DNA from: Microbacterium sp. EST19A
GTDB taxonomy: Bacteria > Actinomycetota > Actinomycetes > Actinomycetales > Microbacteriaceae
DNA length: 64,000 nucleotides
Reading direction: 5' to 3'
NCBI RefSeq assembly: GCF_019969685.1
Contig: NZ_JAHXYZ010000002.1
Coordinates: forward strand, 744,001-808,000
The notes under the pieces: model-generated
Told to the model about the DNA's origin: nothing
What the model saw: only the letters and a program-made list of their open reading frames with translations
The model's database searches: none
Translations under genes and position numbers: made by a program
Shown here: piece by piece, positions 1 through 10,366 of the stretch
Numbering within the stretch: the first letter of the stretch is position 1
How the letters are laid out: each line of letters begins with the position of its first letter

Positions 1-563
1 AGCTCGAGGAGGGCGTCACCCAGTTCGGCTTCGGATGCCGGAACCGGAGCCGGGCTCTGCGGCGCGAGCACACCGGCCCCGGCGGCGCGGCCCACGACCT
101 TCTGTGCGAGTGCGAGCGCCGGCATCCCCCGAGGCACGCCGTCGAGCACGCTCGTCCTGGTGCGCTTCTCGGCGGCCTTGGCGGCGTTCCAGTGGATGAG
201 GACCTCTTCGGGCGTGTTCGCCACCTCGCCCGCGAAGACGTGCGGATGCCGACGGACCATCTTCTCCGTCAGCGTCTCGGCCACGTCGTCGATGTCGAAC
301 GGATCGTCGGGGTCCTGCGCCGCGATCGCCGCATGGAACAGCACCTGCCAGAGCAGATCGCCGAGCTCTTCGCGCAGATCGTCGCGCGTGCCGCTCTCGA
401 CCGCGTCGATGACCTCGTGCGACTCCTCGATCAGGTACGGCACCAGATCGCGATGAGTGATCTGCTGCGACCAGACGCAGTCCTCCCGCACCGCGCGCAT
501 GGTGTCAACCGCGGCGCGCAGCGAATCTTCCGAGGCCTCGCGGGGGTCGGGCCGAGTGCTCAC
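1..563 (-). CDS. mazG: MazG family nucleoside triphosphate pyrophosphohydrolase (partial, 3' end outside window)
   Basis: My reverse-strand translation starts at a GTG (561-563) with a GGAGG ribosome site four bases upstream and stays open to the window edge, so about 187 residues are visible. The MazG helical fold is clear: an EESHEVIDA metal-binding helix near residues 49-57, then REELGDLLWQVLFHA near 67-80, and the later RRHPHVF segment. MazG enzymes hydrolyse NTPs to NMP and pyrophosphate, which cleans the nucleotide pool or lowers (p)ppGpp. It lies 58 bp downstream of nhaA on the same strand and may share its transcript. The missing C-terminus means a one-domain and a two-domain MazG cannot be told apart. 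Confidence 0.9.
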   Translation of the reverse strand, partial: MSTRPDPREASEDSLRAAVDTMRAVREDCVWSQQITHRDLVPYLIEESHEVIDAVESGTRDDLREELGDLLWQVLFHAAIAAQDPDDPFDIDDVAETLTEKMVRRHPHVFAGEVANTPEEVLIHWNAAKAAEKRTRTSVLDGVPRGMPALALAQKVVGRAAGAGVLAPQSPAPVPASEAELGDALLE

Positions 564-621
564 GGTTCCTCCTTCGATGCTGCCGGGTGGCGATCCTGTC
601 GAGGTGCGCTCCGGGCGGCGC

Positions 622-1797
622 TCATGACGCGGCGGCCGCGACCCGACGGTACCAGCGCGCCCGCAGTGACACGATGATGCCGGAGAGCACGAGGGCGATC
701 AGCGAGCCGACGAGCACGCCGAGGATCGCCTGATCCCGGATGTCGTCGTGCGCGCCGAACGCGAGGTTGGCGAGCAGCAGCGAGACCGTGAAGCCGATTC
801 CGCCGAGCGCGCCGGCTGCCAGGATGTCGGCGAAGGGCAGGCCAGGGGCAGCTCCCTTCGGGCGGATGCGCATGGCGATCCAGCCGAACAGGCCGATGCC
901 GACGATCTTGCCGACGGGGAGGGCGACGACGATCGCCCAGAACGCCGGCGACAGCTCCGTCGGAGACACCGCCGGGATCACGACGAACGCCGCGACGAAG
1001 GCGAAGATCGGCAGGATCGCGCCGTTCACCGCCGGTTCGAGCGCATGCCGCGTGCGACCGGCCGGAACCGGAGACATCACGAGTCCGAGCATGACGCCGG
1101 CGATCGTGGCATGGATTCCGGACGACGCCACGAGGCCCCAGGTCACCACGGCGACGACCACCATGGCCACCGCCACCAGCGGATGCCCTTGGGCGTGGAG
1201 CAGCCGGCTGAGCAGCCAGAAGACCACGACCCCGACGATCCCGAGACCGAGCAGCAGCCACTGCACGTCGTGCGCGAAGAGCACGGCGATGAAGATGATG
1301 CCGATGATGTCGTCGAGGATCGCCAGCGCCAGGAGGAAGACCCGCACGGTCGGAGGCAGGCCGCGGCCGAACATCGCCAGCACGCCGAGGGCGAACGCGA
1401 TGTCGGTCGCCGTCGGGATGGGCCACCCGGTCGCCGTGTCGCCGCTCCCCGCGATCAGCAGGTACACCGCGATCGGGACGAGCACGCCGCCCGCCGCGGC
1501 GATCGCCGGCTGCACGGCCTTCTGCGGAGAATCGAGCTCGCCGTGCGTCAACTCGTGTCGCAGCTCGATGGCCACGACGAGGAAGAAGACGGCGAGCAAT
1601 CCGTCCGACACCCAGTGCGCGACGGACAGGTCGAGGGCGGTGCCGGGCACCGCGATGTGGAAGTCGAGGACGGCCGCCAGCGCATCGTGCGTCGGGAGGT
1701 TCGCCAGCAACAGGCCGAGGCCCGCGGCGACGAGCAGGAGCACGGCCGGGAACTGCTGACCGCGGAGGGGGTTCGCTGAGATGCGCATCCCCTCCAT
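622..1797 (-). CDS. nhaA: Na+/H+ antiporter NhaA
   Basis: This 391-residue integral membrane protein has about twelve hydrophobic segments, close to the 388 residues of E. coli NhaA. The key family motifs are present: PTATDIAFALGVL around residue 132 and the ion-binding Asp pair in AILDDIIGI (Asp162-Asp163). NhaA exports Na+ or Li+ in exchange for protons and supports salt and pH homeostasis at the cytoplasmic membrane. I chose the ATG at 1797; a second in-frame ATG at 1788 would shorten the protein by three residues. It is divergent from ppc, with starts about 75 bp apart, and mazG follows on the same strand. Confidence 0.93.
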   Translation of the reverse strand: MEGMRISANPLRGQQFPAVLLLVAAGLGLLLANLPTHDALAAVLDFHIAVPGTALDLSVAHWVSDGLLAVFFLVVAIELRHELTHGELDSPQKAVQPAIAAAGGVLVPIAVYLLIAGSGDTATGWPIPTATDIAFALGVLAMFGRGLPPTVRVFLLALAILDDIIGIIFIAVLFAHDVQWLLLGLGIVGVVVFWLLSRLLHAQGHPLVAVAMVVVAVVTWGLVASSGIHATIAGVMLGLVMSPVPAGRTRHALEPAVNGAILPIFAFVAAFVVIPAVSPTELSPAFWAIVVALPVGKIVGIGLFGWIAMRIRPKGAAPGLPFADILAAGALGGIGFTVSLLLANLAFGAHDDIRDQAILGVLVGSLIALVLSGIIVSLRARWYRRVAAAAS

Positions 1798-1861
1798 GGT
1801 AGATCGTGCCCTTCGCGCGACCCCGGGCGTCATCCGTTCAGGACACCACCGTCGACGGGGA

Positions 1862-1867
1862 TACTCT
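1862..1867 (+). promoter_or_regulatory. -10 element of ppc (leaderless geometry)
   Basis: TACTCT lies exactly six bases before the GTG start of ppc, which places the predicted transcription start on the G of GTG. No separate Shine-Dalgarno site is available. Confidence 0.6.
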
Positions 1868-1873
1868 CGAAGG

Positions 1874-4567
1874 GTGACCCCCGCACACAGCTTCTCCGAG
1901 CCCACGAACACCGAGGCCATCCGCGTGATCGGCCGCTTCGAAGCCGGCCAGGGCATACCCGATGCGATGCGCTCGGACGTGCGCATGCTCGGCGCGCTGC
2001 TCGGCCAGGTGCTGCGCGAAGCCGGCGGCGATGGCCTGTTCGAGGATGTCGAGCGCCTGCGTCTCGCGACGATCCAGGCCTACGACCAGGAGACGTCCGG
2101 CGCCTTCGACCGGGCGGCCGCGATCGCCGAGTCGTTCACGGTCGCGCGTGCCGACGAGGTCGCACGGGCCTTCACCTGCTACTTCCACCTCGTGAACCTC
2201 GCCGAAGAGCACCAGCGGGTGCGAGTGCTGCGGGAGCGCGCCGGCCAACCAGGCCGCGAGGATGCCGCCGACACCGTCGCCACCGCGTACGCGCGCCTGC
2301 GCAGCGAGGTCGGCGATGAGGAGGCACGCCGCCGCCTGGACGGCCTGCGCTTCCACCCCGTCTTCACGGCGCATCCGACCGAGGCGCGGCGTCGTGCCGT
2401 GTCGTCGAGCATCCGCCGCCTGTCCGAGCTGCTCAGTGAGCACGACGCGGCCAGCGAGGGCGGCGCCGAGGCGCATCGGGCCCGTCGTCGCATGCTGGAG
2501 GAGATCGACACGCTCTGGCGCACGGCGCCGCTGCGGGCGCAGAAGCCGTCGCCGACCGACGAGGTGCGCACGGTCATGGGCGTCTTCGACGAGACGCTCT
2601 TCACCACCGTGCCGCACGTCTACCGGCGCATCGACGACGCGCTGCGCGGTGAGGAGTCGGGCGCCAGCGCGCCCGTCGTTCCCGCTTTCGTGCGCATCGG
2701 CTCCTGGGTGGGCGGCGATCGTGACGGCAACCCGTTCGTCACGGCATCCGTCACCCGCGAGGCGTCGCAGATCGCCGCGGACCACGTGCTCCGCGGCCTC
2801 GAGCGCGCGCTCGACCGCATCGGCCGCACCCTGACGCTCGCGTCCGACGACACCCCGCCGAGCGCCGAGGTCACGGCGATCTGGGACGCCTTCGCCGCCG
2901 TCGAGCCCGACGTCGCCGCGGAACTCGCCGCGCGCTCCCCCGATGAGCCGCACCGGCGCGTGCTGCTCGTGCTCGCCCGCCGCGTGGCCGCGACCCGCCG
3001 CGGCGACGCCGAGCGCGGTTTCACGCGTCCCGAGGAACTGCTCTCCGACCTGCGTGCCGTGCAGTCGTCACTCGCGGATGCCGGGGCGAAGCGCCACGCC
3101 TTCGGTGGCGTGCAGCACCTGATCTGGCAGGTCGAGACCTATGGGTTCCACCTGACCGAGCTCGAGGTGCGGCAGCACTCGCAGGTGCACGCCAAGGCTC
3201 TCGCCGAGCTCGAGGGCGGCGAGGCGATCAGCGCGCAGACCGAGGAGGTGCTGGAGCTGTTCCGCGTGATCGCGGAGATCCAGCGCGACCGCGGCGCCCG
3301 CGCAGCCGGACGCTACGTCGTGTCGTTCACGCAGGCGGCATCCGATCTGGCCAACGTGCACCGTCTCGCCCGGCATGCGCTCGGCGACGGCGTGCCCGTG
3401 CTCGACGTCGTGCCGCTGTTCGAGACCTTCGCCGACCTGCAGGCCGCCCCCGAGATCCTCGCCGAGGTCGTGACGTTCCCCGAGTTCCGGGAGCGCATGG
3501 CCGCGACCGGCAACAAGCTCGAGGTCATGCTCGGCTACTCCGACTCGTCGAAGGACGTCGGCCCCGTCGCCGCGAACCTCGCGCTGTACGAGGCGCAGGA
3601 GAAGATCGCCCGCTGGGCGCAGGAATCGGGCATCGAACTCACTCTGTTCCATGGTCGCGGCGGTGCGCTCGGTCGTGGCGGCGGCCCCGCGAACTCCGCG
3701 ATCCTCGCGCAGCCGCCGCACTCGGTCGACGGCCGCTTCAAGCTCACCGAGCAGGGCGAGGTCATCTTCGCCCGCTACGGCGAGCCCGCCATCGCGATGC
3801 GGCACATCGACCAGGTCGCCGCAGCGACGCTGCTGGCCTCGTCGCCCTCCGAGGAGGAGCGCACGAGCAGTGCGGCGGCCCGCTACACCGAGGTGGCGTC
3901 GATCATGGACGCGACCTCGCGCGAGCGGTTCTTCTCGCTCGTCAAGGCCGAGGGCTTCGCCCCCTGGTTCGCGACCGTGACGCCGCTCGAGGAGATCGGC
4001 CTGCTGGCGCTCGGCTCGCGCCCCGCACGGCGCGGACTGTCGGTCGAGTCGCTCGAGGATCTGCGGGCGATCCCCTGGGTCTTCGCCTGGACGCAGGCCC
4101 GCATCAACCTCGCCGGCTGGTTCGGACTCGGCACGGCACTGGAGGCCGTCGGCGACGCCGAGCTGCTCACCGAGGCGTACCGCGAATGGCCGCTGCTGCG
4201 CACCATGATCGACAACGTGGCGATGAGCCTGGCGAAGACCGATGAGCGGATCGCCCGGCAGTACCTCGCGCTCGGCGACCGCGACGACCTCGCGGCCCTC
4301 GTGCTCGACGAGCTCGCCCTGACCCGGTCGTGGGTCATCCGCCTCACCGGCGGCGAGGGACTGCTCGAGAACAAGCCGGTGCTGCAGCGTGCCGTGCAGC
4401 TGCGGAGCCCGTACGTCGATGCCCTGTCGCTGCTGCAGCTGCGGGCTCTGCGTGCGCTCCGTTCGGCGGCCGAGCAGCCCGAGGGGTCCGGCGCGGACGC
4501 CGAGCAGCAGCGCCTGCTCCTGCTCTCCGTCAGCGGTGTCGCGGCCGGCCTGCAGAACACCGGGTGA
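1874..4567 (+). CDS. ppc: Phosphoenolpyruvate carboxylase
   Basis: This 897-residue enzyme makes oxaloacetate from PEP and bicarbonate and replenishes the TCA cycle. Hallmarks visible are TAHPTEARRR (catalytic His167), the substrate loop GGDRDGNPFVT, the glycine-rich FHGRGGALGRGGGP near residue 595, and the conserved C-terminal QNTG. The open frame extends 31 codons upstream, but the GTG at 1874 fits both the family N-terminus and the TANNNT-N6-start arrangement, so I use it. A G/C hairpin follows the stop. Together with pckG at 40375-42237 the window carries both directions of the PEP-oxaloacetate node. Confidence 0.95.
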   Translation: MTPAHSFSEPTNTEAIRVIGRFEAGQGIPDAMRSDVRMLGALLGQVLREAGGDGLFEDVERLRLATIQAYDQETSGAFDRAAAIAESFTVARADEVARAFTCYFHLVNLAEEHQRVRVLRERAGQPGREDAADTVATAYARLRSEVGDEEARRRLDGLRFHPVFTAHPTEARRRAVSSSIRRLSELLSEHDAASEGGAEAHRARRRMLEEIDTLWRTAPLRAQKPSPTDEVRTVMGVFDETLFTTVPHVYRRIDDALRGEESGASAPVVPAFVRIGSWVGGDRDGNPFVTASVTREASQIAADHVLRGLERALDRIGRTLTLASDDTPPSAEVTAIWDAFAAVEPDVAAELAARSPDEPHRRVLLVLARRVAATRRGDAERGFTRPEELLSDLRAVQSSLADAGAKRHAFGGVQHLIWQVETYGFHLTELEVRQHSQVHAKALAELEGGEAISAQTEEVLELFRVIAEIQRDRGARAAGRYVVSFTQAASDLANVHRLARHALGDGVPVLDVVPLFETFADLQAAPEILAEVVTFPEFRERMAATGNKLEVMLGYSDSSKDVGPVAANLALYEAQEKIARWAQESGIELTLFHGRGGALGRGGGPANSAILAQPPHSVDGRFKLTEQGEVIFARYGEPAIAMRHIDQVAAATLLASSPSEEERTSSAAARYTEVASIMDATSRERFFSLVKAEGFAPWFATVTPLEEIGLLALGSRPARRGLSVESLEDLRAIPWVFAWTQARINLAGWFGLGTALEAVGDAELLTEAYREWPLLRTMIDNVAMSLAKTDERIARQYLALGDRDDLAALVLDELALTRSWVIRLTGGEGLLENKPVLQRAVQLRSPYVDALSLLQLRALRALRSAAEQPEGSGADAEQQRLLLLSVSGVAAGLQNTG

Positions 4568-4581
4568 GTCTCGGCGCCGGT

Positions 4582-4598
4582 CGGGAGTCGCCCTCCCG
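4582..4598 (+). terminator. Candidate terminator hairpin after ppc
   Basis: CGGGAG and CTCCCG form a six-base-pair stem with a five-base loop, fifteen bases after the ppc stop. There is no T-tract, as is common in high-G+C actinobacteria. Confidence 0.4.
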
Positions 4599-4607
4599 TG
4601 GCACCGA

Positions 4608-6068
<1,461 letters not shown>

Positions 6069-6084
6069 GCGGACTGCAGCAACG

Positions 6085-6149
6085 TCGCAGAACGACACGA
6101 AGGTCGCAGAGAATCTCTGGAATCCTGCGACTTTCGTGCTGTTCTGCGA
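6085..6149. repeat. Long imperfect palindrome between convergent genes
   Basis: Arms at 6086-6109 and 6125-6148 pair over 24 bases with three mismatches, around a 15-base loop that contains AGAGAATCTCT. The position, 17 bases after the gdhA stop and 26 before the stop of the facing gene, suits a bidirectional terminator. The arm length and imperfect symmetry also fit a dispersed REP-like element. Confidence 0.7.
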
Positions 6150-6174
6150 GATTCGGACCGCGCGGATGCCGCGG

Positions 6175-6774
6175 CTACCCGACCTGCCGATCGTCGGCGT
6201 GCCGGGCGAGAGAGCGACCGTAGCGCTCAGTGAGCTGCACCATCAGGTCAGGAGTATCCCGGTCGACGCCGAACACGTGACCCGGGAAGTCGAGCTCCGG
6301 CTGCGCGGCCGTGATCTCGGCCTCGCGGTCGGGGGAGAACAGCTGCACCGGGTCGCCGACCGCGACCCAGCCGATGGGAACCACCGTTCCCGCGGGGAGC
6401 ACCGCGCGTCGATGCACGATCGCGTTCACGCGCACCTCGCAGCGGTCGCCGACCAGGGCGCCGTTGAAGATACGGGCACCCGAGGCGAAGAACACCTCCT
6501 CGCCGACGGTCGCTCCGGCGATGCTGGCCAGCGTGCCGATGAGGGTGTGCGCGCCGATGTGCACGGCATTCGCGGCGGTCGCGCGGATCAGCGCGTTCTC
6601 CATCACGATCACGTGCTCGCCCAGCGTGATGGGTCCGCCCTCCGCGGTGATCACGGCGCCGTGCAGCACCTGGCAGTCCGGACCGATCTCGACGTCGCCG
6701 GAGACGACGGCGGTGGGAGCGATGACGGCGGTGTCATGGATCCGGGGCCGAGCCCCGAGGTGCTCGTACAACAT
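6175..6774 (-). CDS. Left-handed beta-helix (hexapeptide-repeat) protein, gamma-carbonic-anhydrase-like
   Basis: The 199-residue product has the repeating small-hydrophobic hexapeptide pattern of the LbetaH fold from about residue 10 to 150 (AVIAPTAVVSGDVEIG, AVHIGAHTLIG, ASIAGATVGEEVFF), then a C-terminal helix. This is the fold of gamma-carbonic anhydrases and acyltransferases. Where gamma-carbonic anhydrases carry zinc histidines (consensus GHxxxxHG), this protein has GTLASIAG, so carbonic anhydrase activity is doubtful. The -10 TAGTCT (6781-6786) lies six bases before the ATG, so it has its own promoter rather than depending on the VWA operon upstream. The substrate is unknown. Confidence 0.75.
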   Translation of the reverse strand: MLYEHLGARPRIHDTAVIAPTAVVSGDVEIGPDCQVLHGAVITAEGGPITLGEHVIVMENALIRATAANAVHIGAHTLIGTLASIAGATVGEEVFFASGARIFNGALVGDRCEVRVNAIVHRRAVLPAGTVVPIGWVAVGDPVQLFSPDREAEITAAQPELDFPGHVFGVDRDTPDLMVQLTERYGRSLARHADDRQVG

Positions 6775-6780
6775 GCGGCC

Positions 6781-6786
6781 AGACTA
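6781..6786 (-). promoter_or_regulatory. -10 element of the hexapeptide-repeat gene
   Basis: Read on the minus strand this is TAGTCT, six bases before the ATG and identical to the mfd -10. Confidence 0.55.
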
Positions 6787-6827
6787 GTCCCGCGGAAGCT
6801 GCCGCCGCTCGGCATCCGCGTCTCGCG

Positions 6828-7973
6828 TCACTCGCGGACCACGACGATGTCGTTCTCCGCCGCCCAGGTTGCGACATCCCGCCTCTCGATCGCCGCCGCC
6901 ATGAGATCGGGGAAGAGATCGGGAGTGCACGCGAAGGAGGGCACGCCGATCTCGGAGAGGGCTGCTGCATGCTGTGCGTCGAAGCTGGGGGTTCCCCGGT
7001 CGGACAGCGCCAGCAACGCGATCATCGTCGCACCGGAGCCGACGATCGCCTGCGCCTGGCGGAGCATCTCCTCGGCGATGCCCCCCTCGTAGAGGTCGCT
7101 GATGAGCACCACGATCGTCTCCTCCGGTCGTTCCAGCCGCGACCGGCAGTAGGCGAGGGCACCGTTGATGTCGGTGCCGCCGCCGAGCTGAACGCCGAAG
7201 AGGACATCCACCGGATCATCCAGCTGATCCGTGAGATCGACGACGACGGTGTCGAAGACCACGAGGCGGGTGTGGAGCGAGGGCAGCGATGCCAGCACGG
7301 CCCCGAACACCGCGGAGTACACCACCGAATCGGCCATCGACCCGGACTGGTCGATGCAGAGGATGATCTCGCGTTGCACCTGCGGGCGTTTACGGGCAGA
7401 TCCCACGAGCCTCTCGGGGATCACCGTCCGGTACTCGGGCTGATAGTGCTTGAGGTTCGCGGCGATGGTGCGCTGCCAGTCGATCTCGTTGGCGCGCGGT
7501 CGACGTGTGCGCTGTGCGCGGTGCAGCGCTCCCGTCACCGCCTGGGCGGTCTGCTGCTGCAACCGCTCCTGCAGCTCGTCGGTCACCTTCCGAACGACCA
7601 TGCGCGCGGTCTCGCGTGACTCTTCCGGTATGACCGAGCCGAGCTCGATGAGCGTGGTGACGAGGTCGAAATCCGGCTGCACGGCAGCGAGCATCTCGGG
7701 TTGCACGAGCAGCTCGCGCAACCCGAGCCGGTCCATCGCATCCTGCTGCATCACCTGCACGACCGACGAAGGGAAGTAGTTGCGGATGTCGCCCAGCCAC
7801 CGCGCCACTCCCGGACGCGAGCCTCCCAGGCCGCTCCTCCGCTTTCCGTCATAGAGCGCGGTGAGCACCCGGTCGCGATCGATGTCGTCTTCGTCGAGAC
7901 GGATGTCGCTCAACTCCGGAGCGCCCGTGTCGCCGAGGACCATCCGCCAGCGGTGCAGCCTCTCATCGGTCAT
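6828..7973 (-). CDS. VWA (CoxE-like) domain protein of the SWIM-DUF5691-MoxR-DUF5682-VWA operon
   Basis: This 381-residue protein has a helical N-terminal half (about 1-195) and a C-terminal von Willebrand A domain. The metal-ion-dependent adhesion site is intact: DQSGS at 208-212, the Thr in GGGTDINGAL (Thr267) and Asp293 in LISDLYEGG. VWA proteins paired with MoxR ATPases act as adaptors or metal-dependent chaperones; E. coli YehP next to YehL is the closest named parallel. The ATG at 7973 overlaps the stop of the DUF5682 gene (ATGA), so I reject the longer open frame. It is the last gene of the operon. The target of the complex is unknown. Confidence 0.88.
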   Translation of the reverse strand: MTDERLHRWRMVLGDTGAPELSDIRLDEDDIDRDRVLTALYDGKRRSGLGGSRPGVARWLGDIRNYFPSSVVQVMQQDAMDRLGLRELLVQPEMLAAVQPDFDLVTTLIELGSVIPEESRETARMVVRKVTDELQERLQQQTAQAVTGALHRAQRTRRPRANEIDWQRTIAANLKHYQPEYRTVIPERLVGSARKRPQVQREIILCIDQSGSMADSVVYSAVFGAVLASLPSLHTRLVVFDTVVVDLTDQLDDPVDVLFGVQLGGGTDINGALAYCRSRLERPEETIVVLISDLYEGGIAEEMLRQAQAIVGSGATMIALLALSDRGTPSFDAQHAAALSEIGVPSFACTPDLFPDLMAAAIERRDVATWAAENDIVVVRE

Positions 7974-10366
7974 GACATCACCTCCTCGTGTGCGATCTCG
8001 GTCTCCGTGACGTGCCAGCCCAGCAGCCGGGCGACGGCGGCGAGAGCCGGGCCGGCGGCCTCGACGTCCACCTCGACAGCGACGCCGGCCGATTCCTCGG
8101 GTGTCGCCACCAATCGGCCGATCGTCGCACGCTCGGACTTGTGGAACTCCGAGAACGTGCGGCGCAAGAGCGGAAGCAGATCGTCGAAGACCTGTTCGTC
8201 GACGGCCGTGAGCCAGGTGTCGATCAGCCCCAGGACCTGACGGTCGTGGATGATCAGCGCCGCATCGCCGGCGAATGCCCCCTCGAGCCATCCGGCCGCG
8301 TCCCGCGGATCTGCACCCGCGGAGAGCGCGAGCCGCATCCGCTGCCGCAGCCAGTCGTCGTCGACATGTCTGACGTCGTGAAGCAGACGTGCCGCTCGTC
8401 CGGCGATCAACGGCGATACCCGATCCCGCTCGGCGAGAAGACGGAGGGTCGCGCACCAGCGATCGCGCAGCTCCGCGTCGTCGAGGAGCAGCACACCGAG
8501 ATGCGCGGAATCGAGCACCGCACGAAGCCGCGCCGCAGCAGCGTCATCGAGCATGACGGCGGCAGCGGGAAGACCGATGCACACGCGCACGACGGTGGTG
8601 TCGAGCACCCGACGGACCTCGGCGATCCCGCTCTCGTCTCCGGCGGTGCGCAGCGTCCCGTATCGGCACACGGTGGCGAGGGGCTCCACGGTGGACAGCA
8701 GCTCCGAGACATCGCTGTGCTCGGCGGCGCGGTCGCTGAGGGCGCGCACGACCTCGACGACCGGCAGCTGCGCATCCAGGCAGTCGCCGATGAGGGTGGA
8801 GAGCTGTCCCAGTGAGGCGGCAGATGCGGCGATCTCCGCCACCATCGACGTGGCGGCATCGACGACCGTGCCGCCGTATGTGCTCGCGGAGATCAGCGCC
8901 ACCGAGAGCTCCGGTTCCCAGCGGAGCTCCCAGGCCTCTTTGAAGGTCCCCGTCGTCGACCCGGCGTCGACGGGCCTTCCCCAGGGAACGCCGAGCAGGC
9001 GAAGACGATGCAGCAGCACCGACTTCGCGAGACCGGATTCGGTGCGCAGATCGAAGGTCGCCTGCTGCGCCGTCGCGGTCGGCTTCAGCCGGAGAGTGCG
9101 CTGCTGCCGCTCGAGGTCGGCGGCGAGAGGCACCCGTGGCGCGCCCTCCGGGACGGCGCCGATGTCGTCGCCGACGATCAGGCGACTCCGCACCAGGTCG
9201 AGCGGCAGCGGGTTGCCATCCAGCAGGGCCGACAGCACCGCGTCGTTCAGCTCGTCGAGGCCTGCGGCAGGGCGGCCTCGGACAGCGGCCAGCGTCTCGG
9301 CGAGGCGGAAGGCGTCGACGACGGATGCCGGTGAGGCCGGGACGCCCTGGGCGCGCAGCTCTCGTGCGACCCGCACCAGCCACGCCATCCCGGGATCATC
9401 CGTGCTTCCCGCCGCCCAGAGTCGGAACAGATGCGCGTACCAGCCGGGCGACGCCACCCCGGCCCCGTATCCCGAGGCCTGGCTGAGCCGGGCCGCCGTC
9501 CACGGCACCCACGCGGTGTCGACGGCGATCTTCGGCAGCCCTCGCAGAAGTCTGGTGTCGGACGCCGCTGTCGGTGCGTCCTTCAGGTCGAGAGCCGGCG
9601 CGTGCCACGCGCCGCAGACCACGACGATCCGCTCGTGGCCGGCCTTGACCTCGGCGCGCAGCCGCTTGCGCATCGCTGCCTCTCGGACGGCGGTCATCGC
9701 CGGACCCAAGGGCGCGTGCAGCAGGGACAGATCGAGTTCGTCGTTCTCATCGAGAAGAGTCGACGGCATCACGGTGTCGCTGCGGAGCTCTGCGATCGCC
9801 TCGGTGAGGGCCGCGAATCGCGTGAGCGGCGAATCAGACCGCTGCTCGACGGCATCCTCCCACCAGCGCTCGGGATCGTCGTAGCCGGCGGCATGCGCCA
9901 ACGCCGTCACCGGGTCGAGGACGGCTGCCGCTTCTGCGGACAGCTCGCCGTCGGGTTCGTCGCTCGGGTCGGAGCCGATCTCGGCATCGGCATCCTGCTC
10001 GGCATCCTGCTCGGCGACGACGGCCGCATCCCGTGCCGACCGTCGGATGGCCAGCGCGTGCACGGCGGGAAGGTCCATGCCTGCGAGGACTCTCCCCCGC
10101 TCCAACGCCCACCGTGACGCCACCCACTCCGGGGAGAACATCGCCAGCGGATAGAACACGGCACCGCGCGGATCGTCTCTCGGATACACGATCCCGGCGA
10201 CCGGCGGCCGCATATCGGCGTCGATGAGGAAGGGCAGGATCGGGTCGAGCTCGGGCGCGCCCTCGACGAGCACGGCGTCGGGGTCGAGGGCGTCGAGCGC
10301 TTCGGATACCGCACGCGCCGATCCCGGTCCGTGGTGCCGCACGCCGAGCACGTGGATCTGCGTCAT
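7970..10366 (-). CDS. DUF5682 family protein (TraB/Tiki/EreA-like N-terminal domain)
   Basis: This is a 798-residue protein of the DUF5682 family (E. coli YehM type). The N-terminus shows GVRHHGPGSAR (His11-His12) and VLVEGAPEL (Glu35), and CGAWHAPAL (His255) appears near residue 255. This spaced HH, E and GxxH pattern resembles the TraB/Tiki/EreA/ChaN superfamily of metal-dependent hydrolases, which is my inference. A low-complexity acidic stretch lies at about 118-145. The C-terminal 500 residues are helical and unassigned. Start and stop overlap the neighbours (TGATG with the MoxR gene, ATGA with the VWA gene), indicating translational coupling and perhaps fixed stoichiometry. Confidence 0.82.
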   Translation of the reverse strand: MTQIHVLGVRHHGPGSARAVSEALDALDPDAVLVEGAPELDPILPFLIDADMRPPVAGIVYPRDDPRGAVFYPLAMFSPEWVASRWALERGRVLAGMDLPAVHALAIRRSARDAAVVAEQDAEQDADAEIGSDPSDEPDGELSAEAAAVLDPVTALAHAAGYDDPERWWEDAVEQRSDSPLTRFAALTEAIAELRSDTVMPSTLLDENDELDLSLLHAPLGPAMTAVREAAMRKRLRAEVKAGHERIVVVCGAWHAPALDLKDAPTAASDTRLLRGLPKIAVDTAWVPWTAARLSQASGYGAGVASPGWYAHLFRLWAAGSTDDPGMAWLVRVARELRAQGVPASPASVVDAFRLAETLAAVRGRPAAGLDELNDAVLSALLDGNPLPLDLVRSRLIVGDDIGAVPEGAPRVPLAADLERQQRTLRLKPTATAQQATFDLRTESGLAKSVLLHRLRLLGVPWGRPVDAGSTTGTFKEAWELRWEPELSVALISASTYGGTVVDAATSMVAEIAASAASLGQLSTLIGDCLDAQLPVVEVVRALSDRAAEHSDVSELLSTVEPLATVCRYGTLRTAGDESGIAEVRRVLDTTVVRVCIGLPAAAVMLDDAAAARLRAVLDSAHLGVLLLDDAELRDRWCATLRLLAERDRVSPLIAGRAARLLHDVRHVDDDWLRQRMRLALSAGADPRDAAGWLEGAFAGDAALIIHDRQVLGLIDTWLTAVDEQVFDDLLPLLRRTFSEFHKSERATIGRLVATPEESAGVAVEVDVEAAGPALAAVARLLGWHVTETEIAHEEVMS

